This document shows positions 8,745 through 18,444 of a stretch of DNA of 64,000 bases, in pieces. Within the stretch, counting starts at the first letter, position 1. Each line of letters starts with the position of its first letter. Under the pieces are notes generated by a model. The model was not told the origin of the DNA, did no database searches, and worked only from the letters and a program-made list of their open reading frames with translations. Location: positions 37,109-101,108 of the forward strand of contig DASUUK010000045.1 of NCBI GenBank assembly GCA_036374135.1, written 5' to 3'. The stretch is from Euzebyales bacterium. GTDB taxonomy: Bacteria > Actinomycetota > Nitriliruptoria > Euzebyales > JAHELV01. A program made the position numbers and the translations under genes.

Positions 8745-8787
8745 GGACTCAGTAGCGAAACGGAAGGTCACAGTACAGTCAGGACTC
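8745..8787 (+). repeat. Junction repeat copy in reverse orientation between nuoH and nuoI
   Basis: Read on the plus strand, opposite to the genes: GGACTCAGTAGCGAAACGG, then AAGGTCACAGTACAGTC, then AGGACTC. It matches the unit GACCTCATGTAGCG(T)CAGCGGTAGGTCAC with a few changes and is flanked by GGACTC direct repeats (8745-8750, 8782-8787). Similarity is weaker than for the other copies, and the end overlaps the nuoH stop codon. Confidence 0.5.
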
Positions 8788-10080
8788 GACGCTGACGCGG
8801 TCCGGCGTGCGCTCATCGATGACGCGGCGCAGGTCACCCAGGGTGTCATCGCTCGCAGCGACGTCTCCTTCCACGTCGCCGTCAGCCGGCTCGACTCCCC
8901 GACGCCGTTCGAACAGCGGCAGCAGCAGCACGATGCCCAGCAGCACGGCGACCGCCAGGCCCACCCCGCGCAGCACCGTGCCCCGCTCGACGGTCTCCTG
9001 CGCGACGACGATCCCGGCCGTGGCCATCACCCACACCAGCCCGATCGGCAGCAGCACCTTCCATCCCATGTCCATGAGGCGGTCGTACTTCATCCGGGGC
9101 AGCGTGCCGCGCAGCCACACGAAGACGAACATGAAGGCGAAGACCTTCATCGCGAAGTACAGAAGGCCGAGCAGCGCCCCCGCGAACGTCCCGTCGAGAC
9201 CGAACAGCGGGCCCGCGGGACCGCCGAGGAACAGCGTGACGGTGATCGCCGACATCGTGATGACACCCATGAACTCGGCGAGGAAGAACATCGCGAACTT
9301 CGCGCCCGAGTACTCGGTGTTGAAGCCACCGACCAGCTCACCCTCACCCTCGGGCAGGTCGAACGGTGGCCGCTCCGCCTCGGCCACTGCCGAGATGAAG
9401 AACAAAGCGAACGCCGGCAGCTGCGGCAGGATGTTCCAGGTCGGAAGGCTGATGGGACCCAGCTCGAGCAGGCGGCTCTGCGCCTCGACGATCGCCGACG
9501 ACTGCAGCGTGCCGTTCCACACGAACACCGCGGCCAGCCCGAGTCCCATGGCCAGCTCGTACGAGATCATCTGGGCGGTCGACCGGACGCCACCGAGCAG
9601 CGAGTACTTCGACCCGGACGCCCAGCCGCCGAGCGTGACGCCGTAGACGGCGACGGAGCCCATCGCCAGGATCCACAGCATGCCGATCTCGGGGTCCCAG
9701 ATCTGCAGCGACACCTCACGGACGCCGATGTCGATGGGATCGAGCAGCGGCAGGTCCAGGACCGGGCCGATCTCGAACGTTCCACCGAACGGGATCACCG
9801 CGATCGTGAGCATGGCGATGATGGCCGACGACGCCGGGGCGATGAAGTAGACGACCGGGTCGATGCCCGCCGGACGGATGTCCTCCTTGAAGAACAGCTT
9901 CGCCCCGTCGGCGATGGTCTGCAGGATGCCGAACGGGCCGAGCCTGTTCGGGCCGATGCGCGACTGCATCTTGGCGACGATGCGTCGCTCACCCCAGATG
10001 AACACGGCCGTCGACAGCAGCCACAGCGCGAAGCCGGCGATGACGACGGCCGAGGTGATCGTGAAGTCGACGAGGTCCAT
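8779..10080 (-). CDS. nuoH: NADH-quinone oxidoreductase subunit H
   Basis: 433 residues, eight-helix subunit that helps form the quinone chamber. Signatures: GERRIVAKMQSRIGPNRLGP near the N-terminus, ADGAKLFFKED, and AEAERPPFDLPEGEGELVGG. ATG at 10080 is chosen because GGAGGCGTC stands just before it and the nuoG stop (10089) is next to it; a longer frame upstream is a nuoG shadow. About 55 extra residues at the C-terminus (charged, after LLLPLFERRRG) are not part of the core family. Confidence 0.95.
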   Translation of the reverse strand: MDLVDFTITSAVVIAGFALWLLSTAVFIWGERRIVAKMQSRIGPNRLGPFGILQTIADGAKLFFKEDIRPAGIDPVVYFIAPASSAIIAMLTIAVIPFGGTFEIGPVLDLPLLDPIDIGVREVSLQIWDPEIGMLWILAMGSVAVYGVTLGGWASGSKYSLLGGVRSTAQMISYELAMGLGLAAVFVWNGTLQSSAIVEAQSRLLELGPISLPTWNILPQLPAFALFFISAVAEAERPPFDLPEGEGELVGGFNTEYSGAKFAMFFLAEFMGVITMSAITVTLFLGGPAGPLFGLDGTFAGALLGLLYFAMKVFAFMFVFVWLRGTLPRMKYDRLMDMGWKVLLPIGLVWVMATAGIVVAQETVERGTVLRGVGLAVAVLLGIVLLLPLFERRRGVEPADGDVEGDVAASDDTLGDLRRVIDERTPDRVSVES

Positions 10081-10088
10081 GACGCCTC

Positions 10089-12650
10089 CTAGGCCTCCGC
10101 CGGATGGGGTTCGGACGTGTCGGCGGCCTCGGATCCGTCCGCGACGCCCAGACGCGCCCGCATGGGGGCACCCGGCTCGGCCTCGGGATCGACCAGCATG
10201 CCGAGCGGGGTCTCCAGCGCGTTGCGCGGCACCCGCACACAGCCCCGGGCCACGGCGTCGGTGACGCGCACCGGCAGCGACAGGCGCCCGCCGGTACCCA
10301 CCAACTCGACGGTGTCGCCGGCCTGCACACCAGCGCGTTCCGCATCGTCGGGATGGACCCACGCCTCGGGCGGACGCGCCGTCGCGTTGAGCGCATCGGC
10401 GCCGCGCAGCATCACGCCGTGTCCCAGCAGGGCCGGGACGGCCTCCACGGTGAGCCGGTCATCATCGGCGTCCGCCGGCACGCTGTCCCCTTCCGGCGGA
10501 TCCCGATCGACGGTCAGCTCCGCCAAGCGGTCGGCGACCGACCGTTCGGCGGCCATCAGCGGAGCGGCCTCGCGGCGCACGTCCATCGCCGTCTCCCAGC
10601 CGAGGTCGGAGCCCATCGCGCGCGCGACCTGGCGGATGATGTCCCAGTCCTCGATGCAGCGCCGCGGCGGCGGCACCACCTGCGCGCACGCCTGTCGTCG
10701 ACCCTCCCATGTGGTGAACGACCCGACGCGCTCCTGGGCGGCGGCCGCCGGCAGCACGACGTCCGCGTAACGGGTGGAGTCGGTCTCCAACAGGTCCTGC
10801 AGGATCACGGTGTCGACCGTCTCAAGCGCCCGTCGGGCAAGCAGCGGATCCTCGAAGTCGCGGATCGGGTCGACGCCGATGAGGTACAGCGCAGACAACT
10901 CCCCGTCCGCCGCGGCGCGCAGCATCTGATGGGCGTCACGACCCGGAGCATCGGGCACGTGCGACCACGCATCGGCCACCGGGCCCGCGTTGTCGAGCCC
11001 CCGGCCACCTGGCAGCAGGCCCGGCATCAGCCCTGCATCAACCGCTCCGCGTGCGCCGGCCTTGCGCGGCACCCATGCGAAGCCGCGGCGGGATCCTGCC
11101 GACGCCAGTTCGGCGGCCGCGGCCAGTCCGCCCGCGGTCGTCGCGAGCCGCTCACCGGCGAGGATGACGACGCCGGGGCCGTCGATCGCGGCATCGTCGG
11201 CTGCGGTCAGCGCCTCGGCCACGGCGGCGAGATCGCTGTCGTCCTTCGGCGTGTCACCGGTGCCATCACGATCCCCGCCTGCCGGCTCGCTGGCGCTCGC
11301 CATCTCCCGCAGCGACCGCAGGATGCGTGTCTCGCCGCCGGGAGCGGTCCGGATCCACCGCCAGGCGAGATCGCTGATCGACCCGAGCGTCGGCCCGATC
11401 GTGACGACCTTCATGCCGCCCTTGTTGGCGGCCTTCCGCAGCCGCAGGTACAGGATCGGTGACTCCTCCTCGGGGTCGAGCCCGGCCACGACCACCACAC
11501 CGGCCCGCTCGACCTCGTCGTAGGTCGGACCGGGCGATCCCGCGACCGCGGCGAGGACCGGCCGCTCCTCGGCGGTGCGCGTCACGCGTCGGAAGTCGAC
11601 GTCGTCGGTGCCCAGCACGTCACGGGCGAAGCGACTGACCGCGTAGGCGTCCTCGTCGGTCAGGTTGCCGCCCGTCAACACACCGACCCCACCGGCGTCG
11701 CGCGCGGCCGTCAGCCGGTCCGCCACGGTGCGGATCGCCGTGGTCCACGTGGTCTGGACGACCGAACCGAGCTCGTCGCGGGCGGCCGGCTCGACGATGC
11801 GGCTGGGGTGCGCGACGTACTCGAAGCCGAACCGGCCCTTGTCGCAGTTCCACATCTCGTTGACGGCCATGTTGGTCTTCGCCAGCTGCCGTTCGATGCG
11901 TCCGGAACGCGTGTCGACCCGCAGGTTGCATCCACTGGCGCACTGGTTGCACACGCTGTCGACGGCGCGCACGTCGAACGGTCGTGCCGCGAACCGGTAG
12001 CTGGTCGCCGTCAGGGCGCCGACGGGGCAGATCTGCACGACGTTGCCCGAGAAGAAGCTGTGGTACGGCTCGTCCTCGTAGATCGCGACCTGTTCCAGCG
12101 CGCCGCGCTCGAACAGCTCGATGAACGGATCGCCCGAGATCTCCGACGAGAACCGGGTGCAGCGCGCGCAGAGCACGCAACGCTCGCGGTCCAGACCGAT
12201 CTGTGGCGAGATCGGCACGGGCTTGAGGTAGCGCCGCTTGCGGTCGACGAACCGGCTCTGCCCCGGGCCGTGGGCGAGCGCCTGGTCCTGCAGCGGGCAC
12301 TCGCCACCCTTGTCGCACATCGGGCAGTCGAGCGGGTGGTTGATCAGGAGGAACTCGAGCTGGGCCTCCTGCGACGCACGCGCCGCGTCACTGGTCAGGT
12401 GGGTGTTGACCACCATGCCCTCGGCGACCTCGGTCGTGCACGACGTCATCTGCCGGGGTTGGTCGGGGGCTCGCGCCAGGGCGATGTCGACGAAGCACTG
12501 GCGGCATGCACCGGCGGGCGCGAGCAGCGGATGGTCGCAGAACCGCGGGATCGTGATCCGCAGCTGCTCGGCGGCCCGGATCACCAGCGTGCCCTTGGGC
12601 ACTGTGACCTGCTGGCCGTCGATCGTGAGAGAGACCTGATCGTCTGCCAT
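10089..12650 (-). CDS. nuoG: NADH-quinone oxidoreductase subunit G
   Basis: 853 residues, iron-sulfur and molybdopterin-oxidoreductase-like subunit. [2Fe-2S] N1b: RFCDHPLLAPAGACRQC (Cys38, 49, 52) plus Cys further on; HPLDCPMCDKGGECPLQD; N5/N4 region RCVLCARCTRF and QICPVGAL; and a further Cys set CNQCASGCNLRVDTRSGR with MWNCDKGRFG, the site of the extra cluster N7. The C-terminal half is the molybdopterin-type domain without metal function. Start at ATG 12650 (MADDQVSLTIDG) instead of the longer frame that overlaps nuoF. Confidence 0.95.
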   Translation of the reverse strand: MADDQVSLTIDGQQVTVPKGTLVIRAAEQLRITIPRFCDHPLLAPAGACRQCFVDIALARAPDQPRQMTSCTTEVAEGMVVNTHLTSDAARASQEAQLEFLLINHPLDCPMCDKGGECPLQDQALAHGPGQSRFVDRKRRYLKPVPISPQIGLDRERCVLCARCTRFSSEISGDPFIELFERGALEQVAIYEDEPYHSFFSGNVVQICPVGALTATSYRFAARPFDVRAVDSVCNQCASGCNLRVDTRSGRIERQLAKTNMAVNEMWNCDKGRFGFEYVAHPSRIVEPAARDELGSVVQTTWTTAIRTVADRLTAARDAGGVGVLTGGNLTDEDAYAVSRFARDVLGTDDVDFRRVTRTAEERPVLAAVAGSPGPTYDEVERAGVVVVAGLDPEEESPILYLRLRKAANKGGMKVVTIGPTLGSISDLAWRWIRTAPGGETRILRSLREMASASEPAGGDRDGTGDTPKDDSDLAAVAEALTAADDAAIDGPGVVILAGERLATTAGGLAAAAELASAGSRRGFAWVPRKAGARGAVDAGLMPGLLPGGRGLDNAGPVADAWSHVPDAPGRDAHQMLRAAADGELSALYLIGVDPIRDFEDPLLARRALETVDTVILQDLLETDSTRYADVVLPAAAAQERVGSFTTWEGRRQACAQVVPPPRRCIEDWDIIRQVARAMGSDLGWETAMDVRREAAPLMAAERSVADRLAELTVDRDPPEGDSVPADADDDRLTVEAVPALLGHGVMLRGADALNATARPPEAWVHPDDAERAGVQAGDTVELVGTGGRLSLPVRVTDAVARGCVRVPRNALETPLGMLVDPEAEPGAPMRARLGVADGSEAADTSEPHPAEA

Positions 12651-12657
12651 GGGCGCT

Positions 12658-14049
12658 CTAGACCTTCGCCGGTTCGGGGTCGTACAGCGGGGCACGGTGG
12701 TTCGGGCGGATGTGCCCGGAGTTCTCCGTCACCGGGCCGGCGTGCGGCTCGACGTGGTCGGGCAGTCGACCGTGCTCGACCAGGTGCTCGTACTCGTCGC
12801 GGAAGTACTTCAGCGACGAGTCGATCGGGCTGCACGCACCATCGGCGAGCGCGCAGAAGGAGCGCTGGAAGATCCCCTTCGTGATGTCGGTCAGGATGTC
12901 GATGTCCTCCTGACGCCCGTCGCCATCCAGGATGCGCGCCAGGATCTGCGACAGCCAGAACACGCCCTCGCGACACGGCGTGCACTTGCCACAGCTCTCG
13001 TGCTCATAGAAGCGGGTCCAGTTGAGCACCGCGTCGACCACGCTCGTCTTGTTCGAGTACATCATCATCGCCGTGGTGCCCATGAGGCTGCCGGCGGCCT
13101 GGATCGACTCGAAGTCCATCGTGATGTTGTCGTGGTAGTGCTCGGCGGTCAGCAGTGGTGTCGACGACCCGCCCGGCGCCCAGAACTTCATCTCACGGTC
13201 CGGCAGCATGCCGAGGCACGACTCCTCGACGATCTGCTTGGCGGGGGTGCCCATCGGCCATTCGTAGTTGCCCGGCCGCTGCACCTCTCCGGACACGCAG
13301 TAGACCTTGGGCCCCGGAGACTTCTCGGTGCCGATCGACTTGTACCAGGAGACACCCCGTTCGATGATCCACGGGACGTTCATGATCGTCTCGACGTTGT
13401 TGACCGCCGTGGGGGCGGCGTACACGCCGGCCACGGCCGGGAATGGCGGACGCAGGCGCGGCTGGCCGCGCCGGCCCTCCAGTGCGTTCAGCAGCGCGGT
13501 CTCCTCACCGCAGATGTAGGCGCCCGCGGCGTAGTGCAGCGTGATGTCGTAGTCGAAGTCGCTGCCCATGATGCCGGCGCCCAGGTAGCCGGCCTCGTAG
13601 GCCTCGGCGATGGCCTCCGACAGGCGGATGCCCGGCCACAGGTACTCGCCGCGCAGGAAGATGAACCCGCGCTCGGACTGCAGCGCCCGACCGGAGATCG
13701 CCATGCCCTCGAGCAGCTGATGGGGGTCGCGCTCCATCAGCTCGCGGTCCTTGAAGGTCCCTGGCTCGCCCTCGTCGGCGTTGACGACCAGGTACGTCGG
13801 CTTGCCCGAGTCGAAGGGCATGAAGCCCCACTTGACGCCGGTCGGGAACCCTGCGCCGCCGCGGCCACGCAGCCCCGAGTCCTTGACCTGCTGACGCAGG
13901 TGGGCGGGGTCGGCGTCCAGCACACTGCGCAGCGTCCTGTACCCGCCCGTGCGCTCGTAGCCCGCGAGCGTGTGGGCGTCCTCGACGTCCCAGCGCGACG
14001 TGAGGACCCGGATCGGCTCCTGCCGCTTGCCGCCGTAGTCGTCGGTCAT
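12658..14049 (-). CDS. nuoF: NADH-quinone oxidoreductase subunit F
   Basis: 463 residues. NADH- and FMN-binding flavoprotein, entry point of electrons. Glycine-rich GLRGRGGAGFPTGVKWGF and the ADEGEPGTFKDRELME region bind FMN/NADH; the N3 [4Fe-4S] ligands are ESCGKCTPCREG with the distal Cys in RSFCALADGACSP. A 28-residue tail follows the usual end. The start overlaps the nuoE stop by four bases (ATGA). Confidence 0.97.
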   Translation of the reverse strand: MTDDYGGKRQEPIRVLTSRWDVEDAHTLAGYERTGGYRTLRSVLDADPAHLRQQVKDSGLRGRGGAGFPTGVKWGFMPFDSGKPTYLVVNADEGEPGTFKDRELMERDPHQLLEGMAISGRALQSERGFIFLRGEYLWPGIRLSEAIAEAYEAGYLGAGIMGSDFDYDITLHYAAGAYICGEETALLNALEGRRGQPRLRPPFPAVAGVYAAPTAVNNVETIMNVPWIIERGVSWYKSIGTEKSPGPKVYCVSGEVQRPGNYEWPMGTPAKQIVEESCLGMLPDREMKFWAPGGSSTPLLTAEHYHDNITMDFESIQAAGSLMGTTAMMMYSNKTSVVDAVLNWTRFYEHESCGKCTPCREGVFWLSQILARILDGDGRQEDIDILTDITKGIFQRSFCALADGACSPIDSSLKYFRDEYEHLVEHGRLPDHVEPHAGPVTENSGHIRPNHRAPLYDPEPAKV

Positions 14050-14909
14050 GTCCCGTCCTCCCCGGCGTCGTCATCGGCTGCCGGGCCACTGCCCTCGCCG
14101 GTCGCCGCGTCGGGGTCCCGCGTGGGGAACTCGCGTGCGTCCGGACCGCCCTCGGCCTCGACCTCGTCAGGATCCTGACCGGCCGTCCGCACCTGGCGCT
14201 GCGCTTCGGCACGCTCCTGCTCGCGCTCACCCGCGAACTCGGACGTGACGACCTGCACCTCGGCCTGGGGCCCGACCTCGGACGTCGCGGGCGGCGGTGC
14301 TCCGCCGTCGGTCCCCGTGGCGAACCCCAGCGCGTGGCCGCGATCGGAAGGCTCGTCCGGATGGGGGCCCAGACCGGCCAGGCGGTGGCTGACCATGCGG
14401 ATGCCCGGCGAGCTGATCCCGCGCGTCGGTGGCGGGACGTCGCCGTCGGCCACACGGTCGAGCAGGTCCTCCGCCCCGGACGGGGTCATGCACTCGTAGT
14501 TGTAGTAGTCGACCGTGACGACCGGGGCGCCCTCGCAGTTGCCCAGGCACTCGGCGTGTTCAAGCGTGAAGGTGCCGTCCTCGGTGGTCCCGTTGTGTCC
14601 GACTCCGAGCTTGGCCGACAGACGGTCGTACACGTCCTGGGCGCCCCTGACCTTGCACGAGAAGTTGGTGCACACGCTGATCAGATGCCGGCCCAGCGGC
14701 GCGCGCTTGTACATCGTGTAGAACGTCGCGACGCCTGCCACCTCGGCCTTCGTCAGGCCCAGCAGCTCCGCGCACTCGGCGATGCCGTCGTCCGAGAGGT
14801 AGCCGTCCTGGCTCTGCACGAGATGCAGCAACGGCAGCAGCGCGGACCGGCCGACCGGATACCGCCCGACCAGCTGCTCTGCCTTCTCCCTGAGCTCACT
14901 ACTGAACAC
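14046..14909 (-). CDS. nuoE: NADH-quinone oxidoreductase subunit E with long C-terminal tail
   Basis: 287 residues from GTG 14909, chosen because AGGAGGCG stands six bases upstream. Residues 1-170 are the thioredoxin-like [2Fe-2S] (N1a) subunit: SVCTNFSCKVRG and ECLGNCEGAP supply the four Cys, and KAEVAGVATFYTMYKRAP is the usual helix. About 110 further residues, low-complexity and rich in Gly, Asp, Glu, Pro and Ala, have no recognisable fold. Homologues are often 160-250 residues, so the tail is long but not unique. The gap upstream (14910-15194) holds a large inverted repeat. Confidence 0.92.
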   Translation of the reverse strand: MFSSELREKAEQLVGRYPVGRSALLPLLHLVQSQDGYLSDDGIAECAELLGLTKAEVAGVATFYTMYKRAPLGRHLISVCTNFSCKVRGAQDVYDRLSAKLGVGHNGTTEDGTFTLEHAECLGNCEGAPVVTVDYYNYECMTPSGAEDLLDRVADGDVPPPTRGISSPGIRMVSHRLAGLGPHPDEPSDRGHALGFATGTDGGAPPPATSEVGPQAEVQVVTSEFAGEREQERAEAQRQVRTAGQDPDEVEAEGGPDAREFPTRDPDAATGEGSGPAADDDAGEDGT

Positions 14910-14962
14910 CAACGCCTCCTGCGACCTCGCTGCACCGCGGTCGGTCCACACCCATGCTCCGG

Positions 14963-15161
14963 CTCCAGCAGGGACCCCGGCTCGCCCTGAGGGCTCGCCA
15001 CGCCGAGTCGCCTGCGCACGGCCGTGGACCGACCGCTACCGGACGCATGCGAGACGATAGCGGGCGTGTGGCGTGGCGATGGCGGGGAGCGGCGGCGGAC
15101 CCGTGCGAAAGCGACTCGGGGTGCCGCGAGCCCCTGGCGAGTGGCGGGGTCCCTGCTGGAG
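14963..15161. repeat. Large imperfect inverted repeat in the nuoD-nuoE gap
   Basis: Left arm 14963-15011 begins CTCCAGCAGGGACCCCG and ends CGCCGAGTCGC. Right arm 15111-15161, reverse-complemented, begins with the same 17 bases and ends ACCCCGAGTCGC; about 40 of 49 positions agree with a few small gaps. The 99-base centre shows no convincing ORF. It could be a MITE-like element, a recombination scar or a transcript hairpin dividing nuoABCD from nuoEFGHIJKLN. CGG stands at both outer edges, too short to prove a target duplication. Confidence 0.65.
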
Positions 15162-15194
15162 CGGCCGCACGGGTCCGCCGCCGCGCATCAGCGC

Positions 15195-16589
15195 TCACCG
15201 GTCGACACCGCCCATGACCGGATCCAGCGAGGCGACGCCCGCGATCACGTCCGGGACGAGCAGCCCGTTGGTCAGGTCGGCCAGCGCCCCGATGTGGAGG
15301 AATGAGGGGTCGCGCACCTTCACGCGGTACGGCTTGTTCGTGCCGTTGGAGGTCACGTGGTAGCCCAGCTCACCGCGGGGTGACTCGACCGCGCAGTACA
15401 CCTGCCCCTCGGGGACAGCGAACCCCTGCGTGACGATCTTGAAGTGGTGGATCAGGGCCTCCATCGACTGGCCCATGATCTTCGAGATGTACTCGTTGGA
15501 GTTGCCGATGCCGTCCGGGCCCAGTGCGAGCTGTGCGGGCCAGGCGATCTTCTTGTCGGCGACCATGACCGGGCCGCCGGGCAGTTGCGCTACGGCCTGG
15601 GACACGATCCGCAGCGACTCGCGCATCTCATTGATGCGCACGAGGTAGCGGCCGAAGGCATCAGCGGTGTCGGTGACGACCACATCGAAGTCGTACTGGT
15701 CGATGCCGCAGTACGGCGCCGCCTTGCGCAGGTCGTGGGCGAGGCCGGTCGAGCGCAGCACCGGTCCGGTGACGCCCAGGTCCAGGCACTGCTCGGCCGT
15801 CAGAACCGCGACGCCCTTGTTGCGCTCGACCCAGATCGGGTTGCCGGTCAGCAGGTCCTCGAACTCGTCGATGCGGTCGTTGAGCTCGGACACGAGCGTG
15901 CCGATGCGGTCACCGAACTCAGGTGGCACGTCCTGTGCCAGCCCTCCCGGCCGGATGAACGCATGGTTCATCCGCAGCCCCGTGACGTACTCGAGCATGT
16001 CGAGCACCGTCTCGCGCTCGCGGAAGCCGTAGATCATGGCCGTCGTCGAGCCCAGCTCCATGCCGCCGGTTGCCAGCCACACCATGTGGCTCGACACACG
16101 GTTGAGCTCGGTCAGGATCACCCGGAGCGCGGACGCGCGCTCGGGGATCTGGTCGGTGACGCCCAGCAGCTTCTCGACGGCCAGGCAGTACCCGAGCTCG
16201 TTGAACAGCGGCGACAGGTAGTCCATCCGCGTCACGAAGGTCACGCCCTGCACCCATGGGCGGAACTCGAGGTTCTTCTCGATGCCCGTGTGCAGGTAGC
16301 CGATGACGGGCTTGTTGTCGACGACGGTCTCACCGTCGAGCGTCAGCACCATGCGCAGCACCCCGTGCGTAGAGGGATGCTGCGGACCCATGTTGATGAC
16401 CATCAGGTCGTCCTCGACGGCGTCGGGGAGGTCCTCCCATTGGCCGGAGGCGACCGTGTAGGTGTGGGGCGCCACGATCGTGCCGGCCGCTGCGGCGGTG
16501 GCCCGCTCCTCCTGCGACTGCTCGGTCGTCAGGTCGCTCTCCCGGTCCTGGGCGGGACGATCGGGAGCGACCTGCTGCTGGTCGGACAT
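15195..16589 (-). CDS. nuoD: NADH-quinone oxidoreductase subunit D
   Basis: 464 residues, the 49-kDa hydrogenase-like subunit that shapes the quinone site with Nuo[15 protein letters not shown] carries the quinone-site His71 and His75; [10 protein letters not shown] holds the conserved quinone-ligand Tyr; it ends with GGVDR, the usual end of the family. An N-terminal extension of about 60 residues (Gln/Glu/Ala-rich) precedes the conserved part. It starts 12 bases after nuoC with GGAGGAGCCGCCG upstream. Confidence 0.97.
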   Translation of the reverse strand: MSDQQQVAPDRPAQDRESDLTTEQSQEERATAAAAGTIVAPHTYTVASGQWEDLPDAVEDDLMVINMGPQHPSTHGVLRMVLTLDGETVVDNKPVIGYLHTGIEKNLEFRPWVQGVTFVTRMDYLSPLFNELGYCLAVEKLLGVTDQIPERASALRVILTELNRVSSHMVWLATGGMELGSTTAMIYGFRERETVLDMLEYVTGLRMNHAFIRPGGLAQDVPPEFGDRIGTLVSELNDRIDEFEDLLTGNPIWVERNKGVAVLTAEQCLDLGVTGPVLRSTGLAHDLRKAAPYCGIDQYDFDVVVTDTADAFGRYLVRINEMRESLRIVSQAVAQLPGGPVMVADKKIAWPAQLALGPDGIGNSNEYISKIMGQSMEALIHHFKIVTQGFAVPEGQVYCAVESPRGELGYHVTSNGTNKPYRVKVRDPSFLHIGALADLTNGLLVPDVIAGVASLDPVMGGVDR

Positions 16590-16601
16590 CGGCGGCTCCT
16601 C

Positions 16602-17255
16602 CTAGTAGCTGCGCTGGTCCGGCGGAGGGATGGTCGCGCCCTCGTACTGCACCTCGACGCCGCCGAGTGGATAATCCTTGCGGTGCGGGTGTCCTTCCCA
16701 CTCCTCGGGCATCAGGATCCGCCGCAGGTCCGGGTGGCCGTCGAAGTCGACGCCGAAGAAGTCGAAGACCTCGCGCTCCATGAAATCGGCGGACCGGTAG
16801 ATCCCCGCGACGCTGGCCATGCGCGGTTCGTCGTCGGGCAGGAACGTGCGGATCCGCGCGACGTAGTTGTGCCGCAACGACCGGACGATGTAGTCCAACT
16901 CGATGCGACCGGCCTCGTCACCGAACTCGTACCGGGGCCAGCCGGTCGTCTCCTCGGCGCGCTCCTCGCGCTGGCCGGCCGGCCAGTGCACGCCGGACAC
17001 GTCGATCAACATCTCGCACGACAGGTCCGCGTCGTCGCGGCAGTGGCGCAGAACGTCGGGGACGAGCTCGGCCGGGCAGACGACGGTGAGCTCACCGCGG
17101 AAGCCCAGCACCTCGAGCCCGTCGAATGTCGCCGTGAGCCGGTCGCGCACCTGGCGCAGACGGTCGGACAGCTGTGCCTCGGGGACCGAACGTGATCGGA
17201 GCTTGGTCGCCTCACCCGAGGCCATGTTCGGGTTGCCTGAGCCTGCACCCGCCAT
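16602..17255 (-). CDS. nuoC: NADH-quinone oxidoreductase subunit C
   Basis: 217 residues, 30-kDa-type subunit of the peripheral arm. The family stretch ADFMEREVFDFFGVDFDGHP followed by LRRILMPEEWEGHPHRKDYP is intact. The N-terminus may start at ATG 17225 instead. It is a separate gene, not a nuoCD fusion. Confidence 0.95.
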   Translation of the reverse strand: MAGAGSGNPNMASGEATKLRSRSVPEAQLSDRLRQVRDRLTATFDGLEVLGFRGELTVVCPAELVPDVLRHCRDDADLSCEMLIDVSGVHWPAGQREERAEETTGWPRYEFGDEAGRIELDYIVRSLRHNYVARIRTFLPDDEPRMASVAGIYRSADFMEREVFDFFGVDFDGHPDLRRILMPEEWEGHPHRKDYPLGGVEVQYEGATIPPPDQRSY

Positions 17256-17298
17256 CAGTCACGCCTCCGACCCGTGCGCGGGCCCGATACCTCTCCCG

Positions 17299-17945
<647 letters not shown>

Positions 17946-17955
<10 letters not shown>

Positions 17956-18305
17956 TCCAGGCCTCCCCTGCGCAGGACGTAGAAGTAGCTCTCGAACAGC
18001 AGCGCGACGAACACGCCCATCACGCCGAAGCCGTACCACCCGAGATCGCGGACGACGACCGACCACGGGTGCAGGAACACGGCTTCGACGTCGAAGATGA
18101 TGAACAGGATGGCGATCAGGTGGAACTGCACCGGGAAGCGAATGCCGGTCAGGCTCTGGGTGGGGATGATGCCGGACTCGTAGGCCGCGCGCTTGGTGGG
18201 GTTCGGCCGACTGGGTCCGAGACGGGCCGACACGAGCAGCGACAGGCCCACGAACAGCACGGCCGCCAGCACCAGCAGCGCGAGCGGCAGGTACTCGGCC
18301 AACAT
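17946..18305 (-). CDS. nuoA: NADH-quinone oxidoreductase subunit A
   Basis: 119 residues with three membrane helices, first gene of the nuo operon. [12 protein letters not shown] and [13 protein letters not shown] are the loop and helix signatures (Glu/Asp near quinone channel). Strong ribosome binding site CCAGGAGGAATGCACC before ATG. The 139-base gap upstream separates it from the reductase gene and holds a hairpin and possible -10 boxes. Confidence 0.96.
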
Positions 18306-18340
18306 GGTGCATTCCTCCTGGTGGCGGTTCTGGTCGGGTG

Positions 18341-18401
18341 ATCCTAGACGGCGACCTTCGGCGGTCGGGTCGGGCGGCCGGCGTTGCCGGCGCCCAGCCT
18401 A
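18341..18401 (-). promoter_or_regulatory. Possible internal promoter and hairpin before nuoA
   Basis: Minus strand: two -10-like hexamers, TAGGCT (18396-18401) and TAGGAT (18341-18346), without convincing -35 boxes. Between them a perfect hairpin GCCGGC-AAC-GCCGGC (18377-18391) could pause or end transcription from the reductase gene; no T-run follows. nuo could thus have its own promoter in addition to read-through from the Rex-operator promoter. Confidence 0.3.
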
Positions 18402-18444
18402 TCGGGAGTCGGCTCGAGGCCATGCATCACGGGACGGTCGGCGG

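Noticed and set aside
14910..15194. Small protein gene in the nuoD-nuoE gap
   Set aside because: Open frames there are Arg/Pro/Gly-rich, cross both arms of the inverted repeat and have no ribosome site.
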